DNA of 64,000 nucleotides from Acinetobacter sp. ANC 4862 (GCF_004336635.1 NZ_SJXH01000008.1:1-64000), one strand, 5' to 3'. Counted from the first letter of the stretch, positions 18,227-28,167 are shown. Numbers and translations: made by a program. Notes: generated by a model from the letters alone, not told the origin.

Positions 18227-18397
18227 TTATCAAATTCCATCTAGCCAAGAGATCATAAATTCTTAACCTTATTATGCCCATATAAATAGAACTTGAAAGT
18301 ATCAAAAGCATCTTTTATCTAAAATATACAAAAATGTATAATATTTAAGAAAGCTTAATATCCAATAAATATAATTTATTAATCAAATAGATATGAA

Positions 18398-18916
18398 TTA
18401 GCGCTCAGATAACATTAAATAGGTATTTTCCCAGCGGTTACCGCTGAACTCACCTTCCACCAATTGCACATAACGACCATGGACTTGATCGATCGCAATA
18501 CAATCATCTACATCTAACACACGGTCGGTATGCTGTTTTTGCCAATGTTGGGCAAAGTAAGCTTTCCCACGTTGTTTTGCCGCCATGGCATTTTGTGCCA
18601 CCACTAAAATGTAACGATGCAATTCACCAAACTCACGGGCATCATAACCACCCAGATTAATTAAAAACAGCTTTTGTTCGGATGAATTCGGCTGTGCGTT
18701 ACTAAAGTGAATTTGATATTTTTGACCCTCAAATTCCACGCCATTCATTTGTGCCCAAGCATCGATGTGCAAGCCTTTTTGCTCGCCAAACCATGCATTT
18801 TTAAGTTGTGGATAAACATCTTCAAGAGAATCACCGACTGCCAATACAACATCATGAACTTCTGTATTGGCACGTGCATGACGACCACCGAGCATGACGA
18901 TAAATAAGCTGGGCAT
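18398..18916 (-). CDS. DUF1543 family protein
   Basis: From the ATG at 18916, which has GGAGA 7 bp upstream, the protein has 172 aa. An upstream start at 18964 would add 16 residues without an RBS. It resembles DUF1543: the N-terminal FIVMLGGRHARANTEVHDVVLAVG is distinctive. A second half contains LFLINLGGYDAREFGELHRYILVVA, whose GG..AR pattern echoes the first. The protein looks like two related beta-alpha halves. The function is unknown. It is probably cytoplasmic and monocistronic. Confidence 0.75.
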   Translation of the reverse strand: MPSLFIVMLGGRHARANTEVHDVVLAVGDSLEDVYPQLKNAWFGEQKGLHIDAWAQMNGVEFEGQKYQIHFSNAQPNSSEQKLFLINLGGYDAREFGELHRYILVVAQNAMAAKQRGKAYFAQHWQKQHTDRVLDVDDCIAIDQVHGRYVQLVEGEFSGNRWENTYLMLSER

Positions 18917-18993
18917 GGTTCTCTCCAAAATTAAATAAAAATGAATATGACGGAGTCTTACCATTTGTACTTCTTATTTAAGGAGCTCGTCAT

Positions 18994-19265
18994 GTTACTT
19001 TGGTTTTGCCCAAAGTAACCAAAGGCATTGTCATTCGCAAAACTCGGCCAATACCTTGGTGCAAATCACTATATCGCAAAAACTTTACATTTCAAATATT
19101 AGGCTGCCTCAAACAGTTGCGAATGACTTTTCGTGTCTCAAATACTAATGACTCAATCTATGTGATACGCGAAGGCGACGGGGATGTCGCCCGTTGAGCA
19201 GCATTACATGAATGTAATGTCTGCTCAACAAAATGGTTTTGTTACTTTTGCCGAAACAAAAGTAA
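18994..19265. repeat. Hairpin-bounded non-coding element
   Basis: This 272-bp stretch has no credible gene but is dense in stems. Both ends are similar hairpins. The left is GTTACTTTGG/CCAAAGTAAC (18994-19019) and the right is TTACTTTTG/CAAAAGTAA (19242-19265). Inside are the inverted repeat GTCATTCGCAA (19030-19040) with TTGCGAATGAC (19117-19127), the stem GGCGAC/GTCGCC (19174-19191), and a 17-bp stem with one bulge at 19193-19229 (GTTGAGCAG...CTGCTCAAC). The layout suggests a mobile or retained structural repeat, not a simple terminator. Confidence 0.6.
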
Positions 19266-19328
19266 AAAATATATGTCCTTGAATTCTTCATACACCTCTA
19301 AAAGAGGGAAAAGTTTTTATGAATGTAT

Positions 19329-19364
19329 AAAAAAATCGTGCTGAATTGCTTCAGCACGATTTTA
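19329..19364 (-). terminator. Terminator after trpB
   Basis: AAAATCGTGCTGAA and TTCAGCACGATTTT form a perfect 14-bp stem around TTGC, with A residues to the left giving the minus-strand U tract. It lies 55 bp past the trpB stop. Confidence 0.88.
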
Positions 19365-19418
19365 TTCTTTATAAAATCCACCCAACCTTCCTTTAAAAAA
19401 GGAGGGCTTCAAGGCAAA

Positions 19419-20648
19419 TTACATCTCAACCATTTCCACGCCATCAATACGCGCAACAGTCATTAAATCTTTATCGCCACGACCTGAAACAGTCGCAATA
19501 ATAATTTGATCTTTAGACATCGTTGGTGCAAGTTTAGTCACGTAAGCCATCGCATGTGAACTTTCCAGCGCAGGAATAATCCCTTCAATCTGGGTTAAAT
19601 CACGGAAACCTTGAAGCGCTTCCTGATCATTGATCGGCACATATTCAACACGGTGCATATCTTTCAAGAAACTGTGTTCAGGACCAACACCCGGATAATC
19701 CAGACCGGCAGAAATCGAATGGGTCTCGATAATCTGGCCTTGAGCATCAGACATCAGATAAGTGCGGTTACCATGCAACACACCGACATGACCTGCGTTT
19801 AGCGGAGCAGAGTGCTTACCGGTTTCAATCCCCAAACCTGCTGCTTCCACACCATACATTTTCACGTCCTGATCGTTCAGGAATGGATAGAATAAACCGA
19901 TCGCATTCGAGCCACCACCCACACAAGCTACTAATGCATCCGGCAAACGACCTGCCTGTTCCAGAATCTGACGGCGTGCTTCACGACCAATTACAGACTG
20001 GAAGTCACGAACCAGCATAGGATACGGGTGAGGACCAGCCACTGTACCGATAATATAGTAAGTACTGTCTACATTCGTTACCCAGTCACGCATTGCTTCA
20101 TTTAATGCATCTTTCAGGGTTTTAGAGCCGCTTTCTACCGGCACCACTTTGGCACCAAGCAAACGCATACGATATACGTTCATAGCCTGACGTTTCACGT
20201 CTTCGGCACCCATATACACGACACATTCCAGACCTAAACGCGCTGCGATCGTTGCTGTTGCCACGCCGTGCTGACCTGCACCGGTCTCCGCAATAATACG
20301 TTTTTTACCGGAAAGTTTTGCCAGCAGTGCCTGACCAATGGTGTTGTTGATTTTATGTGAGCCGGTATGGTTCAAGTCTTCACGTTTTAAGTAAATTTGC
20401 GCACCACCCAACTCTTTTGACCATCGCTCAGCATAATATAAAGGACTAGGACGACCTACATAGTAGGCCAGATCACGGTCGAATTCTGCCAGAAACTGTT
20501 CGTCATTTTTCATACGGAGATACAGCTTTTCTAGGTCTTCTAGAGCTGCCATCAGGGTTTCTGACACAAAACGTCCGCCATGGATACCGAAATGCCCTTT
20601 TGCATCAGGGAATTGGGTATAGTCAATCACATTATTTTGCTGATCCAC
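19419..20648 (-). CDS. trpB: Tryptophan synthase beta subunit TrpB
   Basis: TrpB joins indole and serine to make tryptophan, using PLP. The 409-aa protein has the PLP lysine K99 in [13 protein letters not shown], the phosphate-binding GGGSNAIG loop and the catalytic-loop [13 protein letters not shown]. The start is GTG at 20648: AAGGAG lies 6 bp upstream and the reading frame overlaps the end of trpF by 17 bp. The trpF-trpB pair is therefore translationally linked. Its alpha partner is about 6 kb away in the accD operon. Confidence 0.97.
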   Translation of the reverse strand: MDQQNNVIDYTQFPDAKGHFGIHGGRFVSETLMAALEDLEKLYLRMKNDEQFLAEFDRDLAYYVGRPSPLYYAERWSKELGGAQIYLKREDLNHTGSHKINNTIGQALLAKLSGKKRIIAETGAGQHGVATATIAARLGLECVVYMGAEDVKRQAMNVYRMRLLGAKVVPVESGSKTLKDALNEAMRDWVTNVDSTYYIIGTVAGPHPYPMLVRDFQSVIGREARRQILEQAGRLPDALVACVGGGSNAIGLFYPFLNDQDVKMYGVEAAGLGIETGKHSAPLNAGHVGVLHGNRTYLMSDAQGQIIETHSISAGLDYPGVGPEHSFLKDMHRVEYVPINDQEALQGFRDLTQIEGIIPALESSHAMAYVTKLAPTMSKDQIIIATVSGRGDKDLMTVARIDGVEMVEM

Positions 20649-21273
20649 GTAGGACTCCTTGCATAAAGCGTTCGATGAGTTGTTGGTCTTTTATACCTTT
20701 TGCGGACTCGACACCGCCGCTCACATCCACAGCATAGGCTTGTGTGGTGAGAATTGCCTGCTCGATATTGTCAGGGTTTAAGCCCCCTGCCAAGATGAGC
20801 GGAATATTTAATTTTGGAAAAGTGGTCCAGTCAAAGCTATGCCCGGTGCCCCCTTTTAAATCTGGATGCCAGGCATCTAACAGCACAGCACTTGCCCCTG
20901 CATCCTGATAACTTTGAATTTCGGCTTGAATATCTAAACCCGGTTTCACCTGGATGGCTTTGTACCAGCGGCAGCCGACCTGTTTGGAAATCTGCTGACA
21001 CTGCTCAGGACTTTCATCACCATGAAATTGCAGCATATCCAGAGGCACATCTTTTAAAATGTGTTGAATGTCATCCGCAGATGCATTGACAAATAACCCC
21101 ACTGTTTGCACATAGGCAGGTACATGCTGGATCAATTCTTTCACTTGTTCTTTGGTCACACTACGTGGACTAGGTGGAAAAAATACAAAACCAATCGCAT
21201 CTGCTCCTGCATTCACAACTGAATGTATATCTTCTATTCGTGTGATTCCGCAAATTTTGGCACGGGTTCGCAT
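20632..21273 (-). CDS. trpF: Phosphoribosylanthranilate isomerase TrpF
   Basis: TrpF isomerises phosphoribosylanthranilate in tryptophan synthesis. The 213-aa TIM barrel opens with the family motif [12 protein letters not shown], with the catalytic cysteine in KICG. It has [31 protein letters not shown], a catalytic aspartate in LLDAW, and a phosphate loop in LAGGLNPDN and DVSGGVES. Its last 17 bp overlap trpB. No tryptophan-rich leader was seen in front of it. Confidence 0.97.
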   Translation of the reverse strand: MRTRAKICGITRIEDIHSVVNAGADAIGFVFFPPSPRSVTKEQVKELIQHVPAYVQTVGLFVNASADDIQHILKDVPLDMLQFHGDESPEQCQQISKQVGCRWYKAIQVKPGLDIQAEIQSYQDAGASAVLLDAWHPDLKGGTGHSFDWTTFPKLNIPLILAGGLNPDNIEQAILTTQAYAVDVSGGVESAKGIKDQQLIERFMQGVLRGSAK

Positions 21274-21401
21274 ACAATTCGCTCTAATTTTTTAACCTTA
21301 ACTTTGCCAATTTATAGTCATGCTATAAATATGAGGGCGAATCATTGTAATGCAATTTCTTTAGCTTGCGTAAAGTTCATCCGAATAATTCTTGTCTGAC
21401 G

Positions 21402-21430
21402 TTGTTTATCAGCCATACAATCTTTATACT
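21402..21430 (+). promoter_or_regulatory. Candidate promoter upstream of the cobalamin riboswitch
   Basis: TTGTTT (21402-21407) and TATACT (21425-21430) are 17 bp apart. The predicted start falls at about 21437-21440, just before the first riboswitch stem at 21442, which fits well. Confidence 0.7.
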
Positions 21431-21440
21431 GCGCCCATCT

Positions 21441-21629
21441 TGCAACAAGTCAAAGCCTTAAAGCTTTAGGGAAGTTGGTGCAAATCCAACACTGCCCCCG
21501 CAACGGTAAAAAATGAAACGTCAATCAATTTAAACCTCTGGTTTACGCCACTGCATGAAAATGTGGGAAGGTGGATTGGCAGCATGGTGCCTGCCCTGCA
21601 CATTTAAGTCCGGATACCTGCTTGTTGTG
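21441..21629 (+). promoter_or_regulatory. Cobalamin (B12) riboswitch
   Basis: The conserved cobalamin aptamer pieces appear in order: AGGGAAGTTGGTGCAAATCC (from 21468), the core ACTGCCCCCGCAACGGTAA, the B12-box GCCACTGCATG with GTGGGAAGG, and AAGTCCGGATACCTGC near the end. GCAACAAG (21442-21449) pairs with CTTGTTGT (21621-21628) to close the outer P1 stem. It lies directly in front of a TonB-dependent receptor gene. There is no clear terminator after it, so control is probably at translation, by access to the RBS near 21651-21669. Confidence 0.95.
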
Positions 21630-21675
21630 TTCTTTAACTCAATCATTCACGGGGAGTGAATGTATGGAGCACATT

Positions 21676-23514
21676 ATGTCTATTCAATTTCAGCCTGCTG
21701 CCTTAGCGGGTGCAATCGCTATTGCCTTGGGTTTTTCTGCTACTACTCAAGCAGATGATCAAACCGCAGCAAAAGCTTCTTTAGATACTCTTGTGGTTAC
21801 TGCATCACGTAGTGAACAACATATCAAAAATGTGCCTGCTCAAATCACAGTAATTGATCAGAAGACTATTGCATCAAATCCGATTCTAAACATCTCTGAA
21901 TTAATTCAGCGTGATCCTTCTGTCTATATCAAACAAAGTGGTGGTTTTGGACAAGTTTCTGAAATCAGACTTCGTGGAACTAATGCTGTCCATACTTTAG
22001 TTCTTAAAGATGGTGCACGGTTAAACAGTCAAAATAATTATGGCCCTTTGTACCCTTCTTTTTTGGACACTACAGATGTCCAACAAGTTGAAATTTTAAA
22101 AGGCCCAGCTTCTGTTCAGTATGGCAGTGACGCTATTGGCGGTGTTGTTCAACTTCTTTCTAAAAAACCTGAGCAATCCGGTGCGGAGCTAACTGGTATT
22201 TATGGAGAGAACAAAACTTATAAATCGATTGCTAAAGCTAATTTAGTCGCCAATAACGGATTTTATACACAAATCAGTGGACAGCGATTAGAAACTGATG
22301 GGACTCGTATTTATGAAGGTCGACCGAGTACTGAACGTGGAGCATTTGACCAAAAAGGCTACAATGCAAAAGTTGGTTATTCACAAGATAACCTAGTCGA
22401 TGCTTCTATATCAATTAGTGAAAATAAAGGAATAAGTATTTTCAGCTATGATTACGAAACAACAGCATCACCGCGTGAATTTGAAAATCGCATCATCAAT
22501 ACCAAACTAAGTTATCACCTTTTACCTAATTTAGTTATAGGTTCCCATCTAGCAAATGTTAAAGACAAACAGAACGTGATTGATTATGGTGATCACTACG
22601 ATACTGAAAATAATGAAGCAGATTTAAACCTCAAGTGGAATTTTACTGAGCATCAAAATATTTTAGTCGGCGCAACTTATAATGATGCGAACTACAAAAC
22701 CAACAGCATCCTAGAAAATGATCAGAGCGTAGAAAGCAAAGGTTATTATGCACAGCACCAATTTACGAATAATCTTCTTGATACTCAAGTTGGAGTACGT
22801 TTAGAAGATAATAAACGTTTTGGTACACACACTGTTGGACAAGGTGCTATCCGCTATCATTTTTTACCTAGTGCTAGTATCTATGCAAATATTGGTACAG
22901 CATTCCGTGCTCCAAGCCTAAATGAACTGTACACAAAATGGGGGGGGAATTCTGATTTAGCTCCAGAGAAGAGTACATCTTATGAGCTTGGTTTGGATTA
23001 TAATCTAACAGAAAATTTGAGCACTCAAATTTCTGCTTATCATACTAAGATTAAAGACCTAATCAGTTATGGTGAATCGAAAAATGAAAATATCACGGTT
23101 GCTAAAATAAATGGTGGGGAAGCAAGTATTAAGTGGGCTCAAGGTGATTTTTTTGTATCTACGGCTTATGCTTACGCAAAAACCGAGAATAAAGAGAATG
23201 GTAAAGAGCTTGCTTATCGTCCTAAAGAAACGCTGACCCTTACTGCAGGTCTTGAAAAAGACAAATATGGAATAAGTACTTCTCTTATTGCCCGCTCAAA
23301 GTCATATATAAACAATAGCAATTCAGAACAAATTTCAGGTTATGCAACTGTGGACTTAAATGCTTATTGGAATATTAATCCTCAAGTAAAATTGTTCACA
23401 AACATTCAAAACATAGGCGATGTTGAGTATAGAACCGAATGGCATAGCAGTAATAAAGATTGGTATATCAACGGTGGCCGCCTTGCTTCTGCGGGTGTGA
23501 CCTTCAAATACTAA
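21676..23514 (+). CDS. btuB: TonB-dependent vitamin B12 receptor, BtuB-like
   Basis: This outer-membrane receptor should import corrinoids with TonB energy. From the ATG at 21676 it has 612 aa, with signal peptide MSIQFQPAALAGAIAIALGFSATTQA. A TonB box follows in DTLVVTASR, then a plug domain (LRGTNAVHTLVLKDG; GSDAIGGVVQLL) and a 22-strand barrel ending FKY. A GGAG lies 6 bp before this ATG. An ATG at 21664 with GGGGAG is equally possible and adds four residues. Longer starts run into the riboswitch and are rejected. The riboswitch makes the B12 role much more likely than a siderophore role. Confidence 0.92.
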   Translation: MSIQFQPAALAGAIAIALGFSATTQADDQTAAKASLDTLVVTASRSEQHIKNVPAQITVIDQKTIASNPILNISELIQRDPSVYIKQSGGFGQVSEIRLRGTNAVHTLVLKDGARLNSQNNYGPLYPSFLDTTDVQQVEILKGPASVQYGSDAIGGVVQLLSKKPEQSGAELTGIYGENKTYKSIAKANLVANNGFYTQISGQRLETDGTRIYEGRPSTERGAFDQKGYNAKVGYSQDNLVDASISISENKGISIFSYDYETTASPREFENRIINTKLSYHLLPNLVIGSHLANVKDKQNVIDYGDHYDTENNEADLNLKWNFTEHQNILVGATYNDANYKTNSILENDQSVESKGYYAQHQFTNNLLDTQVGVRLEDNKRFGTHTVGQGAIRYHFLPSASIYANIGTAFRAPSLNELYTKWGGNSDLAPEKSTSYELGLDYNLTENLSTQISAYHTKIKDLISYGESKNENITVAKINGGEASIKWAQGDFFVSTAYAYAKTENKENGKELAYRPKETLTLTAGLEKDKYGISTSLIARSKSYINNSNSEQISGYATVDLNAYWNINPQVKLFTNIQNIGDVEYRTEWHSSNKDWYINGGRLASAGVTFKY

Positions 23515-23543
23515 GTCTGCCGACTTTTAGTAAATACTTTTTA

Positions 23544-23576
23544 GGATAATGTCATGCCTATGGCATTATCCTTTTT
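23544..23576 (+). terminator. Terminator after the B12 receptor gene
   Basis: GGATAATGTCAT and ATGGCATTATCC pair over 12 bp (one G-U) around GCCT, followed by T5. It ends about 33 bp before the adenosyltransferase gene, which may therefore depend on readthrough or its own promoter. Confidence 0.85.
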
Positions 23577-23608
23577 ATATTCAGATATCAAAATTTTAAG
23601 GAATTCAA

Positions 23609-24187
23609 ATGGGCCACCGTTTAAGTAAAATTTATACCCGCACAGGCGACTCTGGTACAACTGGACTAGGCGACGGTTCACGTGTAGCCAAAGATGACTT
23701 GCGTATTGCCGCTTTAGGTGATGTCGATGAACTCAACTCTTGTATCGGTATTTTACGTTCACAAATTGCAGTGAGTAGCATTGAAGACAAAGCCCCTTGG
23801 GATAAATCTTTAAGCCTAATTCAACATTGGCTCTTTGACCTGGGTGGTGAAGTTTGCATTCCCAACTACAACATGGTTTTACCGGTTTCAGTTGAATTTC
23901 TGGAAAATGAAATTGACCGGATGAATGAAGTTTTGCCAATGCTGAAAGACTTCATTTTACCGGCCGGAACTTTAGCTTGCAGTTATGCACATCAAGCACG
24001 TTCAGTATGCCGCCGTGCTGAGCGCAGCCTGATGACGGTACATACTCGCGATCAAAATATTCAGGCAACTTCATTGCAACTTTTAAACCGTCTTTCTGAC
24101 TGGTTATTTGTTGCATCGCGTACATTGCAACGTGCTGAAGGCGGATCTGAAGTACTCTGGCAAAAAAATATTAATGAGACGATCTAA
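23609..24187 (+). CDS. Cob(I)yrinic acid a,c-diamide / cob(I)alamin adenosyltransferase, PduO type
   Basis: This enzyme adds the adenosyl group from ATP to reduced corrinoids, making coenzyme B12. The 192-aa protein opens with the PduO-type ATP loop YTRTGDSGTTGLGDGSRV. Other family motifs are GDVDELNSCIG, FILPAGT and RSVCRRAERSL. An RBS (AAGGAA) precedes the ATG at 23609. It follows the riboswitch-controlled receptor gene, so uptake and activation of imported B12 sit together. Confidence 0.93.
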   Translation: MGHRLSKIYTRTGDSGTTGLGDGSRVAKDDLRIAALGDVDELNSCIGILRSQIAVSSIEDKAPWDKSLSLIQHWLFDLGGEVCIPNYNMVLPVSVEFLENEIDRMNEVLPMLKDFILPAGTLACSYAHQARSVCRRAERSLMTVHTRDQNIQATSLQLLNRLSDWLFVASRTLQRAEGGSEVLWQKNINETI

Positions 24188-24449
24188 ACTCAATGCGAAT
24201 GATTTACTAATTTTTGATTAAGGTCATGGTCTTTGCTTCATGATAAGTACCATTCACAACCTGACTGAAATTTGATACATAAAGTTTCTGAGAAACAGTG
24301 AATAAATTGCTACTGTTAAACAAGTTTTGTGAATGGTAAAGTTTTTGCTCACTTTTTTTAAAAAAGTGAAACAATGAGCTCCTCACATTGGATGAATAAA
24401 CGGTAAGACACCGTTATGAAAATATAAAATTTCCATAAAAGGATCAAGG

Positions 24450-25163
24450 ATGCGAATCATCGGACATCGTGGTGCACGTGGTGAAGCCCCTGAAAACACA
24501 CTCGGTGGCTTTCAATACATTCATGACCTGGGCATCCGTGCAGTCGAATTTGATGTGCGCCAACTGAAAGATGACGAACTCATCATCATGCACGATGACA
24601 ATTTCTTAAGAACCACCGGCACAGATCAACAACTTTATGAATTAAACAGTCACCAGCTTGAAGCTTATAATCAGGCGCATATCTGGATGGAATGGAAAAA
24701 CTTTGAAGTTACCCCTACCCTGCAACAATCCCTTAAAATAATGCAGGACTTTGAGCATATTGAAGTTGAAGTCAAAGCTGTTGCAACCATGGCGGAAGCT
24801 GAAAAACTAGTTTTAGAATTACAAAAACAATTACACGGATTTGAACAAACTGCCGTGATCACCAGTTTCGATTTAAAAATCCATCAGGCCTTAAAACAGC
24901 AATACTCGATCTTTAAACGCGGCTTATTGATTGAAGATGACATCAAACATAAAGCCATTGAACAGGCGTTAGAACTCGGATGTTGCCAGATTGGCTGGAT
25001 GAATCAATTGGCAACCGATGAAATCATTCAAGCCACCCAACAAGCCCATTTAAAAATCAGTGTCTGGACGGTGAATGATATTGAACGCGCCAAACATCTG
25101 CAAAGTTTGGGGATAGACGGATTGATTACCGATTTCCCTAAAATGATGCTCGAACAACTTTAA
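24450..25163 (+). CDS. Glycerophosphodiester phosphodiesterase (GDPD family)
   Basis: The 237-aa TIM-barrel enzyme should hydrolyse glycerophosphodiesters to glycerol-3-phosphate and an alcohol. The N-terminal catalytic and metal motif is HRGARGEAPENT, followed by EFDVRQLKDDELIIMHDD. The C-terminus has SVWTVNDIERAKHLQSLGIDGLITDFP. There is no signal peptide, so it is cytoplasmic, like UgpQ. AAAGGATC precedes the ATG. A 260-bp AT-rich gap with a CACTTTTTTT/AAAAAAGTG hairpin near 24350 lies upstream. Confidence 0.92.
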   Translation: MRIIGHRGARGEAPENTLGGFQYIHDLGIRAVEFDVRQLKDDELIIMHDDNFLRTTGTDQQLYELNSHQLEAYNQAHIWMEWKNFEVTPTLQQSLKIMQDFEHIEVEVKAVATMAEAEKLVLELQKQLHGFEQTAVITSFDLKIHQALKQQYSIFKRGLLIEDDIKHKAIEQALELGCCQIGWMNQLATDEIIQATQQAHLKISVWTVNDIERAKHLQSLGIDGLITDFPKMMLEQL

Positions 25164-25452
25164 AAAAAAAATTTCGCCCCCATTTCTGTGACTAAATCAG
25201 CTATTTATTCACTCAAAAATGATCTACATCGTTGCTGTTGCCGGAAGCTGCCTAAGCCTTCGATAAAATCAATCACGTCCACCCGGTATTCTGTTACTGT
25301 TTAGTACAATACATCTGTAGAATAATGCTAGTGCAGCTTTATTTGCTCATGCTAATATTGAGGAAGTCTTAATCCTTATAAACCGTATTGAATTAAGAAT
25401 TCATTTATACCTTACCTTTACCTTTTAAAAGGTTCTAGGAGTGCTGTTGGAG

Positions 25453-26619
25453 ATGAATGCTCCCCTACCCAAAGCCCCAATTAACTGGATTGCAGTATTC
25501 GCGTTGGTTTTTTTACCGATTGTGGCTGTAATCGCTATCCCTTTATATGCTTATCATCATGATTTTAGCTTAGGCGCATGGATCAGCTTATTTGTACTAC
25601 TCGGTGTGAGTAGTTTAGGGATTACTGCGGGTTATCACCGCTTATGGGCACATCGTGCTTATGAAGCAACATTGCCATTAAAAATTATTTTAATGCTTAT
25701 GGGTACTTTTGCCGTTCAAAATAGTATTTTGTTCTGGGCTTCAGGTCACCGTACCCATCACCGTCATGTTGATGATGTCGAACAAGACCCATATTCAATT
25801 AATAATGGCTTTTGGTATGCGCATATGGGATGGATGCTTCGCAACTATCCGGCAGCAGAAGCAAACTATAAAAATGCACCCGATTTGTTAAACGACAAAG
25901 TGGTGATGTTCCAAGACAAATATTACATTCCCTTGGTGATTGCCGTACATGCAGTCATTCTGACTACTGTCGGTTGGGCAGTTGGCGATATGTGGGGCGT
26001 AGTGTTATTAGGCGGTTTAGTCCGTCTGATCTTGAGCCATCATGTGACCTTCTTCATTAACTCGCTTTGTCACATGTGGGGCAAACGTCCTTATACCGAC
26101 GAAAACACTGCACGTGACAATTTCATTTTAGCGATTGCAACTTGGGGTGAGGGTTATCACAACTATCACCACATTTTCCAATACGATTACCGTAATGGGG
26201 TGAAATGGTGGCAGTACGATCCTACCAAATGGCTGATCTGGTCATGTTCAAAAGTAGGTTTGGCTAAAAATTTACGTCGTATTCCAAGCTTTAATATTAA
26301 AAAAGCTGAATTGGCAATGCGCTTTAAATATGCTGAACAGGATTTGGCGGTTTATGGTCATAATGTCAATGAAGATATGGCGGCAGCTAAACTTCGTATT
26401 GCTCAGGAATATGAAGCATTTACCCAAACTTTAAATGATTGGGCCACGCTGAAAGAACAAGAAATTCAAGCGAAAAAAGCTTCTGTTGCTGAAAAAATCC
26501 ACCAAATGGACAGCAAACTTAAAGTGGATTTCCAACTGGTTGAACAGCGTCTTGCGCATCATCGCAATAGCTTGAAAATTTTAATGCGTAGCATTAAAAA
26601 AAATCCAGTTTCTGAATAA
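25453..26619 (+). CDS. Acyl-CoA desaturase (delta-9 type, membrane-bound)
   Basis: The 388-aa protein should introduce a double bond into saturated acyl-CoA to keep membranes fluid. It has the three His boxes of membrane desaturases: HRLWAH, HRTHHRH and HNYHH. Membrane segments lie near residues 10-60 and 150-200. The C-terminal 110 residues are a charged, helical extension. The start is uncertain. An AGGAG at 25437 fits TTG 25447 best, while ATG 25453 gives the clean N-terminus MNAPLPKAPINW; GTG 25441 overlaps the RBS. The substrate could also be a phospholipid acyl chain. Confidence 0.88.
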   Translation: MNAPLPKAPINWIAVFALVFLPIVAVIAIPLYAYHHDFSLGAWISLFVLLGVSSLGITAGYHRLWAHRAYEATLPLKIILMLMGTFAVQNSILFWASGHRTHHRHVDDVEQDPYSINNGFWYAHMGWMLRNYPAAEANYKNAPDLLNDKVVMFQDKYYIPLVIAVHAVILTTVGWAVGDMWGVVLLGGLVRLILSHHVTFFINSLCHMWGKRPYTDENTARDNFILAIATWGEGYHNYHHIFQYDYRNGVKWWQYDPTKWLIWSCSKVGLAKNLRRIPSFNIKKAELAMRFKYAEQDLAVYGHNVNEDMAAAKLRIAQEYEAFTQTLNDWATLKEQEIQAKKASVAEKIHQMDSKLKVDFQLVEQRLAHHRNSLKILMRSIKKNPVSE

Positions 26620-26637
26620 AAACTGATTCTATTGATA

Positions 26638-26661
26638 AAGCCCCATTATTGGGGCTTTATT
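26638..26661 (+). terminator. Terminator after the desaturase gene
   Basis: AAAGCCCC and GGGGCTTT pair around ATTATT. It lies 18 bp past the stop; the downstream T run is short and interrupted by an A. Confidence 0.75.
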
Positions 26662-26721
26662 CATTTTGGCCGTTCAAATTTGTTATAGTGAGCGCATCTC
26701 CTCCCATTTTTAGATTGTCCT

Positions 26722-28167
26722 ATGCAATTTAATCCTCGTTATCCTTCGCTCAATCCCAAGCTTTATCATCATCAAATGCCAGTTCCCTTAAAAGGCGCCA
26801 AAGCGGGGCATTTTAATGAAGCACTGGCCAATGAGTTACAGTGGTCAGAACAAGACAAAGCCGAATGGGTTGAAATCTGTAGTGGACAAAAAACCTTTGC
26901 CCAATTTGAACCCTTGGCGATGGTCTATGCCGGACATCAGTTTGGACAATGGGCAGGTCAACTCGGTGATGGTCGTGGCTTACTGATCGCACAAATTCTG
27001 AATCAAAATAATCAAACCATCGACCTGCATTTAAAAGGCGCCGGTTCTACTCCCTACTCTCGTATGGGTGATGGTCGTGCGGTATTACGTTCCGTGATTC
27101 GTGAATACTTGGCCGGTCATGCCTTGAATGCTTTGGGTATTGCATCCAGTAATGCGGTTGGATTCACCTCTTCCACCCAAGGGATACAGCGGGAAAAAAT
27201 GGAACCGGGCGCAATGATGTTGCGTACTTCAGACTGCCACATTCGCTTGGGTCATTTTGAATGGATCAATCAATATCAGCCTGAATTACTTCCTGAATTT
27301 ACCCAGAAGTGTATTGAATGGCATTATCCCGAATGTATGGATGCTGAACAGCCCGTTTTGGCTTTTGCGACCAAAGTCATCCAGCGCACTGCGGTGATGA
27401 TTGCCAAATGGCAGCTGGTGGGTTTTGCCCATGGGGTGATGAATACCGATAACCTGAATATCACCGGTTCAACCCTCGACTTCGGTCCTTATGGTTTTAT
27501 GGAGCGCTTCCGTCCGAATTGGATCAATAACCACTCGGATTATCAAGGTCGTTATACCTATCAGCAGCAGCCAAGTATTGGGCACTGGAATTTGTGGCAA
27601 TGGTTAAACAATCTGGTTCCACTCTGCCCTACAGATTATGACAAAGAACAATGGAAACAGGATTTAGCTGCATGTCTGGAGCACTATGAGCCAACATTCT
27701 TGGAACATTATAAACATGGTTTAAACCAGAAAATGGGCTTGCCAAGTTTCCATAAAGACAGTTTTGACTGCGCAATGGCCTTTCTGCGAATTTTGCAAAG
27801 CGAGCAACTGGATTACACCCAGAGTTTTATTCGACTTCAGAACAAACAGTTTAAAGTGATTAAAGATGACTGTCTGGACCAACGCCAGTTTGAAAGTTTC
27901 TTGACTCAATATGAAAATATTCGAGTAAACCAAGAAATGGATGAACTTGATGCTGAAATGACCAAAGCCAATCCACAGTATATTTTACGTAACCACATGG
28001 CACAGAAAGCGATTGAACTGGCGGAACAGGATGATTTTTCTGAAGTGAATCGTTTATTTGAATTGCTCAGTCAACCTTATACCAAGCAAACAGATTTAGA
28101 ACAAGCTGAAGATTTAGAGCCATTACCAAGTGATGTACCTGAAGTGATGGTGAGTTGTTCTTCTTAA
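26722..28167 (+). CDS. selO: Protein adenylyltransferase SelO
   Basis: SelO is a pseudokinase-fold enzyme that attaches AMP to Ser, Thr or Tyr of target proteins and helps in redox stress. The 481-aa protein is full length. Conserved segments include YAGHQFGQWAGQLGDGRG, the ATP-binding LHLKGAGSTPYSRMGDGRAVLRSVIREY, and HGVMNTDNLNITGSTLDFGPYGF with the metal-binding Asn and Asp residues. The C-terminus ends SCSS: the cysteine stands where eukaryotic relatives carry selenocysteine. It is monocistronic and closed by a terminator. Confidence 0.95.
   Translation: MQFNPRYPSLNPKLYHHQMPVPLKGAKAGHFNEALANELQWSEQDKAEWVEICSGQKTFAQFEPLAMVYAGHQFGQWAGQLGDGRGLLIAQILNQNNQTIDLHLKGAGSTPYSRMGDGRAVLRSVIREYLAGHALNALGIASSNAVGFTSSTQGIQREKMEPGAMMLRTSDCHIRLGHFEWINQYQPELLPEFTQKCIEWHYPECMDAEQPVLAFATKVIQRTAVMIAKWQLVGFAHGVMNTDNLNITGSTLDFGPYGFMERFRPNWINNHSDYQGRYTYQQQPSIGHWNLWQWLNNLVPLCPTDYDKEQWKQDLAACLEHYEPTFLEHYKHGLNQKMGLPSFHKDSFDCAMAFLRILQSEQLDYTQSFIRLQNKQFKVIKDDCLDQRQFESFLTQYENIRVNQEMDELDAEMTKANPQYILRNHMAQKAIELAEQDDFSEVNRLFELLSQPYTKQTDLEQAEDLEPLPSDVPEVMVSCSS

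Noticed and set aside
19000..19197. A 65-aa plus-strand frame
   Set aside because: It lies wholly in the hairpin-bounded element, has no RBS and shows no protein-like composition.
21571..21663. An upstream start for the B12 receptor
   Set aside because: It lies inside the riboswitch, and the added 31 residues would precede a clear signal peptide.
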